Assembly (NCBI GenBank): GCA_003599175.1
Contig: QZIY01000030.1
Coordinates: 1 to 34,923, forward strand
DNA from: Candidatus Parcubacteria bacterium
GTDB taxonomy: Bacteria > Patescibacteriota > Minisyncoccia > Phycocordibacterales > UBA2100
Reading direction: 5' to 3'
Length of the DNA: 34,923 bases
The position numbers and the translations under genes were made by a program. Each line of letters opens with the position of its first letter. Position 1 is the stretch's first letter. This document shows positions 1 to 7,957 of this stretch, piece by piece. Below the pieces are notes generated by a model that worked only from the letters and a program-made list of their open reading frames with translations, was not told the DNA's origin and made no database searches.

Positions 1-103
1 GTGATGAATGATATGTTTGTTTTTAATAACGTTCGACCTTTCGTTCCAGCGTATCGCGAGAATCCGCCTGGAGCTGAGGGGTTTATAGCGCTATACTTCA
101 TGC

Positions 104-496
104 GTGAAAAAGCCCATGCCGCAATCGGAAGAAGAGTGGAAGCAAACGCTCACGCCGGAGCAGTATGCGATATTGCGCGAGAAGGGGACAGAAGCCCCGT
201 TTACGGGCGAGTACGTACACGAAAAAGCAGATGGCACCTATGCCTGCGCTGCCTGTGGAAATCCGCTTTTCGACTCGACGGCAAAATTTGATTCAGGTAC
301 TGGTTGGCCATCGTTCGATCAGGCGCTCCCTGGTGCGGTAGAGACGCATCACGACAATTCGCACGGCATGGTGCGTACCGAAATTACCTGTGCGCGATGC
401 GGTTCGCACCTCGGCCATATCTTCGAAGATGGTCCGACGAAGACGGGGAAGCGTTACTGTATCAACTCTGTCTGTTTGGATTTAGAGGAAAAGTAA
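104..496 (+). CDS. msrB: peptide-methionine (R)-S-oxide reductase MsrB
   Basis: Protein has [30 protein letters not shown], CxxC pairs (CAACG, CARCG), GTGWPSF, [13 protein letters not shown] and RYCINS motifs of MsrB. Confidence 0.95.
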   Translation: MKKPMPQSEEEWKQTLTPEQYAILREKGTEAPFTGEYVHEKADGTYACAACGNPLFDSTAKFDSGTGWPSFDQALPGAVETHHDNSHGMVRTEITCARCGSHLGHIFEDGPTKTGKRYCINSVCLDLEEK

Positions 497-625
497 TGCG
501 GTGAACGTTTGTAGGCAGCGCAGCGCGTATCGTTTAGCGTCCGGCGGCTTGCGGCCGTCTGCCGTACACCGTGTGCCGACACGCGCCGCGCTGCCGTATA
601 ACGAAAGCCGTAGTATAATTTCACG

Positions 626-886
626 ATGACTGATTTTTTGAAAATGGACGTGTTCTTTTTCGTGACGACGTTCGTCGTGATCGCGCTCGGTGTCGTCGTA
701 TTTCTCATCGGCCTTCGCATCTGGCGCATCCTCGGACACGTCGAGCACATTTCCGAAATGGCCGAGGAAGAGACAGAACTTTTGAAAGGCGACATCGCGA
801 CGTTTCGTTCCCAAGTTCGCCGAGAAGGTTTCAAATTCAAATCGCTCGTACGGATGTTTAAATCGATATTCACGAAGAGTTCATAA
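626..886 (+). CDS. small single-pass membrane protein, unknown function
   Basis: 86-aa ORF with N-terminal hydrophobic segment (VFFFVTTFVVIALGVVVFLIGL) then a charged tail. Confidence 0.6.
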   Translation: MTDFLKMDVFFFVTTFVVIALGVVVFLIGLRIWRILGHVEHISEMAEEETELLKGDIATFRSQVRREGFKFKSLVRMFKSIFTKSS

Positions 887-908
887 AATCCAGAGTATCT
901 TCATAATT

Positions 909-1319
909 ATGGCAAAGCAAAAGACAGGAAAGGGCAAGGACGTCGGGCTCGCGCTTGCAGGGGCTGCACTCGCCGCTGCAGCGGCCGGCTATTATTTTTA
1001 TGGAAGCGATGATGCCAAAAAGCATCGCGCAAAGGCGGCGAAATGGGCGGTCGGATTTAAGAAAGAAGTCGAAAAGCAGGTACAACGCGTCGGCACCATA
1101 GACCGCGCAACGATCGCGGCAGCTGTCGACCGTGCGGCAAAAGCGTATGCAAATGCGCGCACTGTGGGCGAAGCAGAGCTCGGTGCCGCAGCAAAGGAAT
1201 TGAAAAAGCACTGGCGCGACCTTGCAGAGGAGGTGGGGAAGGGCGCGAAAAAGAAACGTGCGAAAAATACGACCAAACGCGCATCGAAAAAGAACGTGGC
1301 GAAAAAGAGTTCGAAGTAA
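909..1319 (+). CDS. YtxH-like small membrane protein with Lys/Arg-rich C-terminal tail
   Basis: N-terminal Ala/Gly-rich hydrophobic segment (LALAGAALAAAAAGYYFYG), helical middle, and a KKKRAKNTTKRASKKNVAKKSSK tail. Confidence 0.6.
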   Translation: MAKQKTGKGKDVGLALAGAALAAAAAGYYFYGSDDAKKHRAKAAKWAVGFKKEVEKQVQRVGTIDRATIAAAVDRAAKAYANARTVGEAELGAAAKELKKHWRDLAEEVGKGAKKKRAKNTTKRASKKNVAKKSSK

Positions 1320-1397
1320 TTCACCGCTTCTTAAGGTGGTGTAGGGGACAATGCTTGAGGTCGACACGGTATTACAAATCCTCACCATTCAAAATGT

Positions 1398-1676
1398 ATG
1401 AATCCTAAAAAAGTAATTGGAGCGGGTGCGCTTGCGCTCATGCTCGCTGCAGGCGCTGCGAGTGCGCAGACTGACACCACGTATGACCCGGCGATGGACA
1501 CTGGTGCGACCGGTACCACCGGGACAACGGGAACGACCGGCACAACCGGCGCCACGGATGTCGGTGTTCCCAACACTGGCCTCGGCGGCGTTGCGGCATC
1601 CACGATGGCGCTCTTGGCATCCTCTGGTGCAGCGGCGATCGGTGGTCTCTATCTTCTACGTCGTCGCGCGTTCTAG
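1398..1676 (+). CDS. small secreted protein with Thr/Gly repeat and a VPNTG-type C-terminal sorting signal
   Basis: Signal peptide MNPKKVIGAGALALMLAAGAASAQ, TGTTGTTGTTGTTG repeat, then VPNTG + hydrophobic stretch + RRR tail, the layout of a sortase substrate. Confidence 0.7.
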   Translation: MNPKKVIGAGALALMLAAGAASAQTDTTYDPAMDTGATGTTGTTGTTGTTGATDVGVPNTGLGGVAASTMALLASSGAAAIGGLYLLRRRAF

Positions 1677-1697
1677 GCCCTCTTAGGTATGCAAACT

Positions 1698-1722
1698 CGC
1701 CCGCGCCACTGGCGCTCGGGCG
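1698..1722 (+). terminator. GC-rich hairpin between the VPNTG protein and the sortase
   Basis: cgcccg...cgggcg arms with an inner gcca/ggc pairing; no clear T tract. Confidence 0.35.
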
Positions 1723-1773
1723 GGTGTTGCGTAGGGACAGAAATACGGGGTTGAGCCGTCCGCATACATACAT

Positions 1774-2382
1774 ATGAAAAACAGGTTTCTTTCGCGCATA
1801 GTTTCCGCAATCACCGTGATTGCGGTCGTCGTTTTCGTATGGACGCTCGGGACCGCGCTCTTTTTTATGCCAACCGGTGAGGTCGATAGTCCGTGGCTTG
1901 CGGCGCGCGCACCGGCAGCCCGCGCGGAATCAACTGCATTGCCAGAGCGTCTCGTCATCCCATCGATCAATGTCGATGCAGCAGTACAACAGGTGGGCAT
2001 CAAGGGCGACGGCTCGATGGCGACGCCCTCAAGTTTTGCCGATGTCGGCTGGTACAAATACGGCACGATTCCTGGCCAGGTGGGAAGCGCGGTGATTGCA
2101 GGGCACGTGGATAATGCGCTTTCGCTCGCTGGCGTGTTCAAGAAGCTCGAAGAGGTGAAGATAGGAGACGACATATATATCGAACAAAAAGACGGTTCCC
2201 GCATCCACTTCCGTGTCGTCGATATCCAAAGTTTTCCATACAACGAAGCTCCAAGTGAGCTCATCTTCAATCGCGATGATGCTGCGCGTCTCAATCTCAT
2301 TACCTGCAGCGGCGATTGGCTCAAAAAGGACCAGACGTATGATACGCGGCTTGTCATATTCACGAAGTTGATTCCGCAATAA
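1774..2382 (+). CDS. sortase family protein
   Basis: Signal anchor, PSINVDAAVQQVG, IAGHVD (catalytic His), LNLITCSGDW (catalytic Cys) and DTRLVIFTKL (Arg) motifs. Confidence 0.9.
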   Translation: MKNRFLSRIVSAITVIAVVVFVWTLGTALFFMPTGEVDSPWLAARAPAARAESTALPERLVIPSINVDAAVQQVGIKGDGSMATPSSFADVGWYKYGTIPGQVGSAVIAGHVDNALSLAGVFKKLEEVKIGDDIYIEQKDGSRIHFRVVDIQSFPYNEAPSELIFNRDDAARLNLITCSGDWLKKDQTYDTRLVIFTKLIPQ

Positions 2383-2398
2383 AACCTCAAACGTCGAT

Positions 2399-2500
2399 AA
2401 AAATGCCAACCGCTAGGCGCGGAGAATGCGGCGTGCGAGACGTATAGACCATACGCTGAACACGACGCAGAGGCTCCGCAACGACGTGGTTGGCATTTTT
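2399..2500. terminator. long nested inverted repeat between sortase and pyrD (terminator or structured RNA)
   Basis: aaaaatgccaacc (2399-2411) is the exact reverse complement of ggttggcattttt (2488-2500); inner pairs gcggag/ctccgc, tgcggcgtg/cacgacgca (1 mismatch), cgtat/atacg. Confidence 0.6.
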
Positions 2501-2524
2501 AGCACGTTTCGATAGACTGCAACT

Positions 2525-3604
2525 ATGAGTCTAAGGGCGCCGTTTTATGATCCGTTGAAGAGCTACTACGACAACCTCGATCAAGGCCCCTTCAGCGATT
2601 TTGCCGATAACGTAACGTTGCCGACAGGTCCGGCGCGTTTCGATTTTCTGGGTCACAGGATCGCATATCCCTTCGGAATACCGGCAGGGCCGCTTTTGGA
2701 CAGTAAATTTGTCATCGGCGCATTCAGGAAAGGTTTTGATATTCCGGTATACAAAACCGTTCGGGCGGGGGAATTTCCATGCCATCCGTTTCCCAATGTG
2801 CTGTCCGTAAAACTAGACGGCGACCTCACGCTTGAGCGTGCCAAAGAGCCGCTCGTTGCCGACGATAACTATCACGAGCCGCTCTCCATCACTAATTCCT
2901 TCGGAGTACCATCGCGCGATCCAAAGGTGTGGCAGCCAGATGCGAAAAAGGCGGCCGAAGCCGCGGGGGAAGGGCAAGTGATGGTGCTCTCGTTTATGGG
3001 TACGGTGCGCGAAAACCAGACACCCGATGAATTCGTCGCCGATTTTGCAAAAGCTGCGAAACTTTCCGCTGAAACAGGTGCAAAAGTGCTTGAGGCGAAT
3101 CTCTCATGCCCCAATATCGGCAACGAAGGTTTGGTCTGTTATAACCTCGACATGACCGAACGCGTCGCGGAAGCGATCCGCAAAGAAATCGGTACTATTC
3201 CGCTCATTCTCAAGGTTGGTTACTACACGAGTGATGCCGACGTGGAGCACCTCGCCGATATCGTCGCGCGTTTTGCGCAGGGAGTCGCTGGTATTAATAC
3301 GATCTCTGCGCCGATAGTCGATAGTGAAGGTAAACAGGCACTGCCGGGTCCTGCGGTGCGTATGCGAAGCGGTGTGTGCGGCGCAGCGATTAAATGGGCA
3401 GGACTCGATTTCGTGCAGCGTATAAAAAAGGCGCGCGATGCAAAAGGTGCGAAGTTTTCAATCATCGGCGTCGGCGGCGTCACCGTCCCGAGCGACTATC
3501 GTGAGTATCGCGACGCGGGGGCAGAAGTCGTGATGAGCGCCACCGGAGCAATGTGGAACCCTTATCTAGCTCAGGAAATAAAACATGCATACCCAGACGG
3601 ATGA
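2525..3604 (+). CDS. pyrD: dihydroorotate dehydrogenase
   Basis: FGIPAGPLLDSKF, ITNSFGVPS, EANLSCPNI, ILKVGYY, GINTISAP and IIGVGGV motifs of the DHODH TIM-barrel family. Confidence 0.9.
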   Translation: MSLRAPFYDPLKSYYDNLDQGPFSDFADNVTLPTGPARFDFLGHRIAYPFGIPAGPLLDSKFVIGAFRKGFDIPVYKTVRAGEFPCHPFPNVLSVKLDGDLTLERAKEPLVADDNYHEPLSITNSFGVPSRDPKVWQPDAKKAAEAAGEGQVMVLSFMGTVRENQTPDEFVADFAKAAKLSAETGAKVLEANLSCPNIGNEGLVCYNLDMTERVAEAIRKEIGTIPLILKVGYYTSDADVEHLADIVARFAQGVAGINTISAPIVDSEGKQALPGPAVRMRSGVCGAAIKWAGLDFVQRIKKARDAKGAKFSIIGVGGVTVPSDYREYRDAGAEVVMSATGAMWNPYLAQEIKHAYPDG

Positions 3605-3701
3605 AGTGGAGCAATGCCTGCCACGTAGGAAGCTTTGCTTTCCTTCGGGGTGGAATCCGTATCTTGCAAAGGAAATCAAAGAAGCCTATCCAAATGGCTA
3701 G
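3605..3701 (+). pseudogene. second, diverged copy of the pyrD 3' end (orphan tail), interrupted by a 34-nt hairpin insertion
   Basis: agt gga gca atg (S-G-A-M) directly after the pyrD stop, then a 34-nt interruption, then W N P Y L A K E I K E A Y P N G * (3651-3701), versus pyrD C-terminus T-G-A-M-W-N-P-Y-L-A-Q-E-I-K-H-A-Y-P-D-G*. Confidence 0.75.
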
Positions 3702-3711
3702 CCATTTGGAT
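3688..3711. repeat. 24-bp perfect palindrome
   Basis: atccaaatggct/agccatttggat, no loop; overlaps the stop codon of the orphan pyrD tail. Confidence 0.8.
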
Positions 3712-3726
3712 GTAATAGAATAGGGG

Positions 3727-4755
3727 ATGGATGAGCTTTTGATTTCGAGAACACAACAAGCTATTAGAGAGCGAGTTTTTCCCGGCTGCATTATAGGACT
3801 TATTCGCGCGAATAGGCGAATAGTTATTCCCGTCGGGACAACGGACGGCAAGAATCCGGTCAATGAAAACACTGTGTATGACCTCGCCTCCATCACCAAG
3901 TCCATTCCGCTCGCCAGTCTCGCCCTCACCCTTATGCAGGAAAACCCCCCGAGGTTAAACCTCGAGGGGAAGGTCATTGAATACTTGCCCGAATTACGGA
4001 ATGGTCATGGGGCGACGATTGAGGATTTGCTGAGATATCGCGTGAAGGGGTCGAAGATGTCGGAGCTACAATTCAAGACGTTTGAGGAGATTCGCACGCA
4101 CGTGCTTGAAAAAGGATTTGACTTGCCTCGCCGAAGCCTTGGCGAAGACGGGTGGGGAACCTATACCAATCTGCCAGCATTCGTTCTTGGTTTGATTATC
4201 GAGCGAGTGACAGGGGAAATTCTTCCAGCGTTAGCCGACAAATATTTTTTTAAGCCGCTTGGTATGAACGACACAACATTTTTCCCCGAAAACCTGGACA
4301 CATCAACTTTGACCGGTCGGTCAAAGTTGATGTTAATCGATAAGTGGATTGCGCCCACGGAAATTGTCGATGGGCAAGAAATAAGGGGAATTGTGCACGA
4401 CGAGAGTGCTCGCGTTTTTTCGCGGGCGCGCCGCGCAGTCGGGCATGCCGGGCTTTTTTCTACCGCACCGGATTTATTGAAGTTCTTGGAAGCGATGATC
4501 GCGGGAGAATTACCGGCTGTAGTCGACGGGGCGCAAAAGGGATTGGGGTGGGAAATCGGAAGGGAATGGATGGGAAGTAAGGGGGGAAAGGGGGTCTTTG
4601 GCAAAACCGGCTTCACCGGCACAAGTATTCTGTGTGACCCAGAAAAGGGAATTGGCCTCGTCATCCTCTCCAACCGCACCTATCCGCATCGCCCGCCCGA
4701 CAATTCCGCCATCAATCTATTCCGCAAAGATATTGCACATATAGTCCTCGAATGA
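3727..4755 (+). CDS. serine hydrolase, beta-lactamase/transpeptidase-like family
   Basis: Y-D-L-A-S-I-T-K (SxxK), IAPTE, HAGLFSTAPDLLKF and FGKTGFTGTS motifs typical of class C-like beta-lactamase family proteins. Confidence 0.88.
   Translation: MDELLISRTQQAIRERVFPGCIIGLIRANRRIVIPVGTTDGKNPVNENTVYDLASITKSIPLASLALTLMQENPPRLNLEGKVIEYLPELRNGHGATIEDLLRYRVKGSKMSELQFKTFEEIRTHVLEKGFDLPRRSLGEDGWGTYTNLPAFVLGLIIERVTGEILPALADKYFFKPLGMNDTTFFPENLDTSTLTGRSKLMLIDKWIAPTEIVDGQEIRGIVHDESARVFSRARRAVGHAGLFSTAPDLLKFLEAMIAGELPAVVDGAQKGLGWEIGREWMGSKGGKGVFGKTGFTGTSILCDPEKGIGLVILSNRTYPHRPPDNSAINLFRKDIAHIVLE
4297..4332. repeat. 36-nt palindromic repeat, copy 1, inside the beta-lactamase-like ORF
   Basis: gacacatcaactttgaccggtcggtcaaagttgatg; 15-bp perfect arms at 4300-4314/4319-4333; 28/36 ungapped identity to 7958-7993. 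Confidence 0.7.
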
Positions 4756-4768
4756 ACGGGCAAAGAAA

Positions 4769-4804
4769 AGACGCTCTCGCGTGGTGCGGAAGCGTCTCTT
4801 TTTG
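4769..4804. terminator. bidirectional intrinsic terminator between convergent genes
   Basis: agacgct/agcgtct stem followed by cttttt on + and by an A-rich flank giving a U-rich run on -. Confidence 0.65.
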
Positions 4805-4813
4805 ATCGACGAC

Positions 4814-5005
4814 TTATTCATTTCGGGCCTTGATCTCCGCAAAGGCGAGAAGTGCTGCGTTGGATCGGCCGGCATTGTAGCCGTCTTTGTATGCGACGCT
4901 TTTGCCACGTGGTTCCATTTGCCTTGAGCCATCCTCTTCCCCGATGTTCCATCGATGCCAATTTTGATGGTCGGTTTCGCGATCGTAAGGGTTTGTGTAG
5001 TACAT
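4814..5005 (-). CDS. small protein with ribosome-modulation-factor-like motifs, unknown function
   Basis: AGGAGG about 9 nt upstream of ATG; protein MYYTNPYDRETDHQNWHRWNIGEEDGSRQ...AYKDGYNAGRS... has NPYD-x-W-x-G and AYxxGYxAGR motifs. Confidence 0.6.
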   Translation of the reverse strand: MYYTNPYDRETDHQNWHRWNIGEEDGSRQMEPRGKSVAYKDGYNAGRSNAALLAFAEIKARNE

Positions 5006-5039
5006 CTGACACACCTCCTATCAGGACTATAGTGCAGAC

Positions 5040-6812
5040 TTATTTAACTGTCACGCTCTTTGCGATATTGCGGGGTTTGTCGACGTTGTTGCCTAAGCTC
5101 ACTGCCATGTGGTAGGCGAGGAGCTGCAGCGGGATGATGGTGGTGATGCCGCTCGTTTCTCCCGTGTCGGGAATGTGGAGGTACTTTTTGAATGAATCGT
5201 GATTCTCGGGCGAGAGGCCGTACACGTGCGCGCCGCGAGCGGAAACCTCGTGTACCGCATTCAAGACTTCGTGCTTCACGTCGTCGTTGGATACGGCGAC
5301 GATGACAGGCACGCCTTCTTCCATGAGCGTGATCGCGTAGTGTTTGAGATCGCCCGCGGGGATCGCATGCGCGTGACGATATGAACCCTCGATCATTTTC
5401 ACCATGCCTTCTTTGATGATTTGAAGATTCTGACCCTTGCCGAGCAAGAAGATGTGCTCTTTTTTCGAGAGATCATGTGCGAGGTGTTTGACCGCGTCGA
5501 CGTATTCCTTGTTGGCGAGCATTTTGTCGATGGTTCGTGCGGTTGCAAGAAGTGTCTTTTTGCCTTCGGCGAGCTTACCCTGCACAGCTTTGGCGACGAG
5601 ATAACCCCAGGCGATTTGCGAGACAAAGATCTTTGTCGACATGACGCAGATCTCGGGGCCCGCATTGGCCATGAAGGGGAAGTCCGACATGCGCGTCATC
5701 ATGCTGCCGGGCATATTCACGTGCGAGGCGATGAGCGCCTTCTTCACCTTGGCATGTTCGAGGACCTCAAGCACGTCTGCCGTCTCACCGCTTTGCGATG
5801 GTGATATAAACAGATCTCCTTTTTTCACAAGCGGTACATACTCGTGCGCTTCGGCGCCGATCAACTCCTTGGCGTTGATCTTGCCGTACGTGCGCAGGTA
5901 GTACGCAGTCTGTGCGGCAGCGGCGCCGGCGGTACCCGAGCCGATGCAGTAGACCGTTCTTGCTTTCTTGACCGCAGCAGCGAGCTTTTTGTATTTTGCG
6001 TCTTCTTCGGCGACGACTTGGCGGATCACAGAGGGCGCTTCTTCGATCTCCTTTGCCATAAAGTGTTCGTGACCCTTCTTGTCGACGGAGACATCTTTCA
6101 ATTTGTTTTTCTCCCACACGGGCTTGAGCTTCTTTCCACTCGCGATCGCAAATACCTCAAATTTCCTGTCGCGACAGACGACAAGATCGCCGTTGTTGAG
6201 GACGAGAATATTTTCGACATGCGGTGCGAACGAAAAGACATCGGAAGAGAAGTAGAGTTCCTTTTCGTTTTTCGAAATACCAAGGACGAGGGGAGAGCCG
6301 TTGCGTGCCGCGATGACGTCACCATTGTCGGCAAGGACAATAACTGTATTCCGGCCGCCGAGCTCTTTGAAGGCGAGGCGCACTGCCTCTTCGAGAGAAT
6401 TAGCCTTTTTGCGCTTTTCTTCTACCAGGCGCACGATCACTTCTGTGTCTGTCTCGGAAATAAATTCATAGCCCTTCTTGATCAGCATTTTCTTGAGCGT
6501 CTCTACGTTTTCAACAATGCCGTTTTGGCACAAGACAAACGATTTGTCTGTGGAGTAATGCGGATGCGCATTCGGGACAGAGACCTTGCCATGCGTTGCC
6601 CAGCGCGTGTGCCCGATACCGATCGTTGCTTCCGGCAATACAGGACGATTCTTCGCCACAATGCCGACCTGCTTTTCAACTGATATTTCATTTTCCTTCA
6701 ATACCGCAACGCCCCACGAGTCGTACCCGCGGTAATCGAGTCGGCGCAGGCCTTCCATGACCGCTTCTGTCGCGTCGCGCTTGTCGCCGACGTATCCAAA
6801 AATTCCACACAT
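5040..6812 (-). CDS. glmS: glutamine--fructose-6-phosphate aminotransferase (isomerizing)
   Basis: MCGIFGYVG N-terminal nucleophile domain, GHTRWATHG, and SIS-domain motifs (SPSQSGETADVL, HAIPAGDLKHYAITL). Confidence 0.97.
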   Translation of the reverse strand: MCGIFGYVGDKRDATEAVMEGLRRLDYRGYDSWGVAVLKENEISVEKQVGIVAKNRPVLPEATIGIGHTRWATHGKVSVPNAHPHYSTDKSFVLCQNGIVENVETLKKMLIKKGYEFISETDTEVIVRLVEEKRKKANSLEEAVRLAFKELGGRNTVIVLADNGDVIAARNGSPLVLGISKNEKELYFSSDVFSFAPHVENILVLNNGDLVVCRDRKFEVFAIASGKKLKPVWEKNKLKDVSVDKKGHEHFMAKEIEEAPSVIRQVVAEEDAKYKKLAAAVKKARTVYCIGSGTAGAAAAQTAYYLRTYGKINAKELIGAEAHEYVPLVKKGDLFISPSQSGETADVLEVLEHAKVKKALIASHVNMPGSMMTRMSDFPFMANAGPEICVMSTKIFVSQIAWGYLVAKAVQGKLAEGKKTLLATARTIDKMLANKEYVDAVKHLAHDLSKKEHIFLLGKGQNLQIIKEGMVKMIEGSYRHAHAIPAGDLKHYAITLMEEGVPVIVAVSNDDVKHEVLNAVHEVSARGAHVYGLSPENHDSFKKYLHIPDTGETSGITTIIPLQLLAYHMAVSLGNNVDKPRNIAKSVTVK

Positions 6813-6837
6813 AGTGCTTTCTTTTTAGTTTTTAATC

Positions 6838-7041
6838 GGAAGCGACTCCGTCGTTTGTCCTTTGGCTCGACTGTTACCAGCCGATTTTGAAACAAACGTT
6901 ACGATCCGGAGAGATCGAAGGGTTTCCGCAGATACTGTCCAGCTTGGACGTCCGATTGCCAGCCGAAGCTGACCCCTTTCCTCGTAATCCCACAGGTTGA
7001 ACCCGTGGGAACCACACGCCTATTACTTGTAATCGCTTTCC
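6838..7041 (-). ncRNA. candidate structured 5' leader of glmS
   Basis: On the - strand a series of hairpins (tcccacgggttcaacctgtggga; cagc-UUCG-gctg; gtcc-aagct-ggac; cgatc-tctccg-gatcg within gaaac/gtttc) enclosed by ggaaagcgat / gtcgcttcc pairing. Confidence 0.4.
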
Positions 7042-7089
7042 TATAAGAACGATACAACAATAGAATAGGCAGGGCAAACGAAGAAATTT

Positions 7090-7117
7090 ATTTGCTTATT
7101 TAGCTAAATAAGCAAAT
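7090..7117. promoter_or_regulatory. 28-bp perfect palindrome in the divergent glmS / 7347 intergenic region (candidate operator)
   Basis: atttgcttatttag/ctaaataagcaaat, exact dyad with no spacer. Confidence 0.45.
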
Positions 7118-7203
7118 ACGGATTGAAGCGGAACACTTGCACGTTTTTGGTGGCATGGTATTTTATTTTTATGAATGTAATTCCGGCGCAGATCACACTT
7201 CGT

Positions 7204-7287
7204 CGTCGTACGGTACTCTCCTTGAGGCCGTTTTAGAGCGTTGGAATTACTCAAACTCTCCAAATCGGCCTCAAAAGCCGATTTTTT
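7204..7287 (+). promoter_or_regulatory. leader element copy 1: candidate transcription attenuator/riboswitch
   Basis: cgtcgtac...tgaggc..gttttagagcgttgg...aactctccaaatcggcctcaa...; antiterminator ttgaggccg (7222-7230)/cggcctcaa (7266-7274) versus terminator aatcggc (7263-7269)/gccgatt (7277-7283) + T6 tract. Confidence 0.65.
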
Positions 7288-7346
7288 CGTTAGGTGTTTT
7301 CGCGAACCGAACGCACCTAACGGTGTGTTCTTTACAGGAGGAAAAA

Positions 7347-7856
7347 GTGGGGGAATATCAATCGCGCAAGAACATTTTCGTCAAAATCACCGGCGATCTG
7401 GCCGATGACAGGGCCGATGTCCACGAATGGATCGCAGAGCGTTCTCAAGAGGGTTTTGTAGTCGTCTGCATCGGCGGCGGCACCAGGATCAGCGACATGT
7501 GTCGAGACGAGAATATTCCGTACGAATTCTGTGAGCTTGGCCGGCAGTTGCCCACTTTTAGGGCGCGGCAAAAGGCTCGGGACATTCTCGAAGAGAATCA
7601 GCAGATGATGCAGGACATGCTCGCGGCAAGAGGTATTCAAGCCAACGTCATAATCCCGGTACTCGACATTGCTTCCGTACTTTGTCATGTGAATGGTGAC
7701 GCGATGGTCCAAAACGCGTACCTTGGTTTCGACGACTTGTACGTCCTCACTCTCGAAGGTCGTGAGGACAAGAAGCGACAGCAATTCGCCAAATTGCCCA
7801 GAGTTAGCGTCGTTTCGTTTCCGCGACTCGACTCGACTTCGCGAAACGCTTTCTGA
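7347..7856 (+). CDS. short amino-acid-kinase-fold-like protein, unknown function
   Basis: AGGAGG (7336-7341) then GTG start; NIFVKITGDLADD...GFVVVCIGGGTRISDM...AYLGFDDLYVLTLEGR resembles acetylglutamate/UMP kinase-type domains but is only about 169 aa. Confidence 0.65.
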   Translation: MGEYQSRKNIFVKITGDLADDRADVHEWIAERSQEGFVVVCIGGGTRISDMCRDENIPYEFCELGRQLPTFRARQKARDILEENQQMMQDMLAARGIQANVIIPVLDIASVLCHVNGDAMVQNAYLGFDDLYVLTLEGREDKKRQQFAKLPRVSVVSFPRLDSTSRNAF

Positions 7857-7873
7857 CGCGACCTCAATCAGAC

Positions 7874-7906
7874 GCAAAGAGCGGACGGTACCCGCCCGCT
7901 CTTTGC
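7874..7906 (+). terminator. intrinsic terminator after the amino-acid-kinase-like gene
   Basis: gcaaagagcgg/ccgctctttgc, 11-bp stem. Confidence 0.7.
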
Positions 7907-7957
7907 AACCTTTTCCTCAAACCTCAATCAATATGCAACTCACATATCCAAAAAGTA

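Noticed and set aside
1-291. 96-aa ORF at the window start
   Set aside because: Overlaps msrB in another frame and shows no protein-like pattern.
1501-1555. Tandem accgg/acaacgg repeat as a DNA repeat element
   Set aside because: Explained by the coding Thr-Gly repeat of the secreted protein.
3605-3701. Programmed frameshift giving an alternative PyrD C-terminus
   Set aside because: The second tail follows a stop, is split by a 34-nt insertion and lies in another frame; a recombination remnant is simpler.
5844-6683. 279-aa ORF antisense to glmS
   Set aside because: Antisense shadow ORF of a strongly coding gene; no recognisable family.
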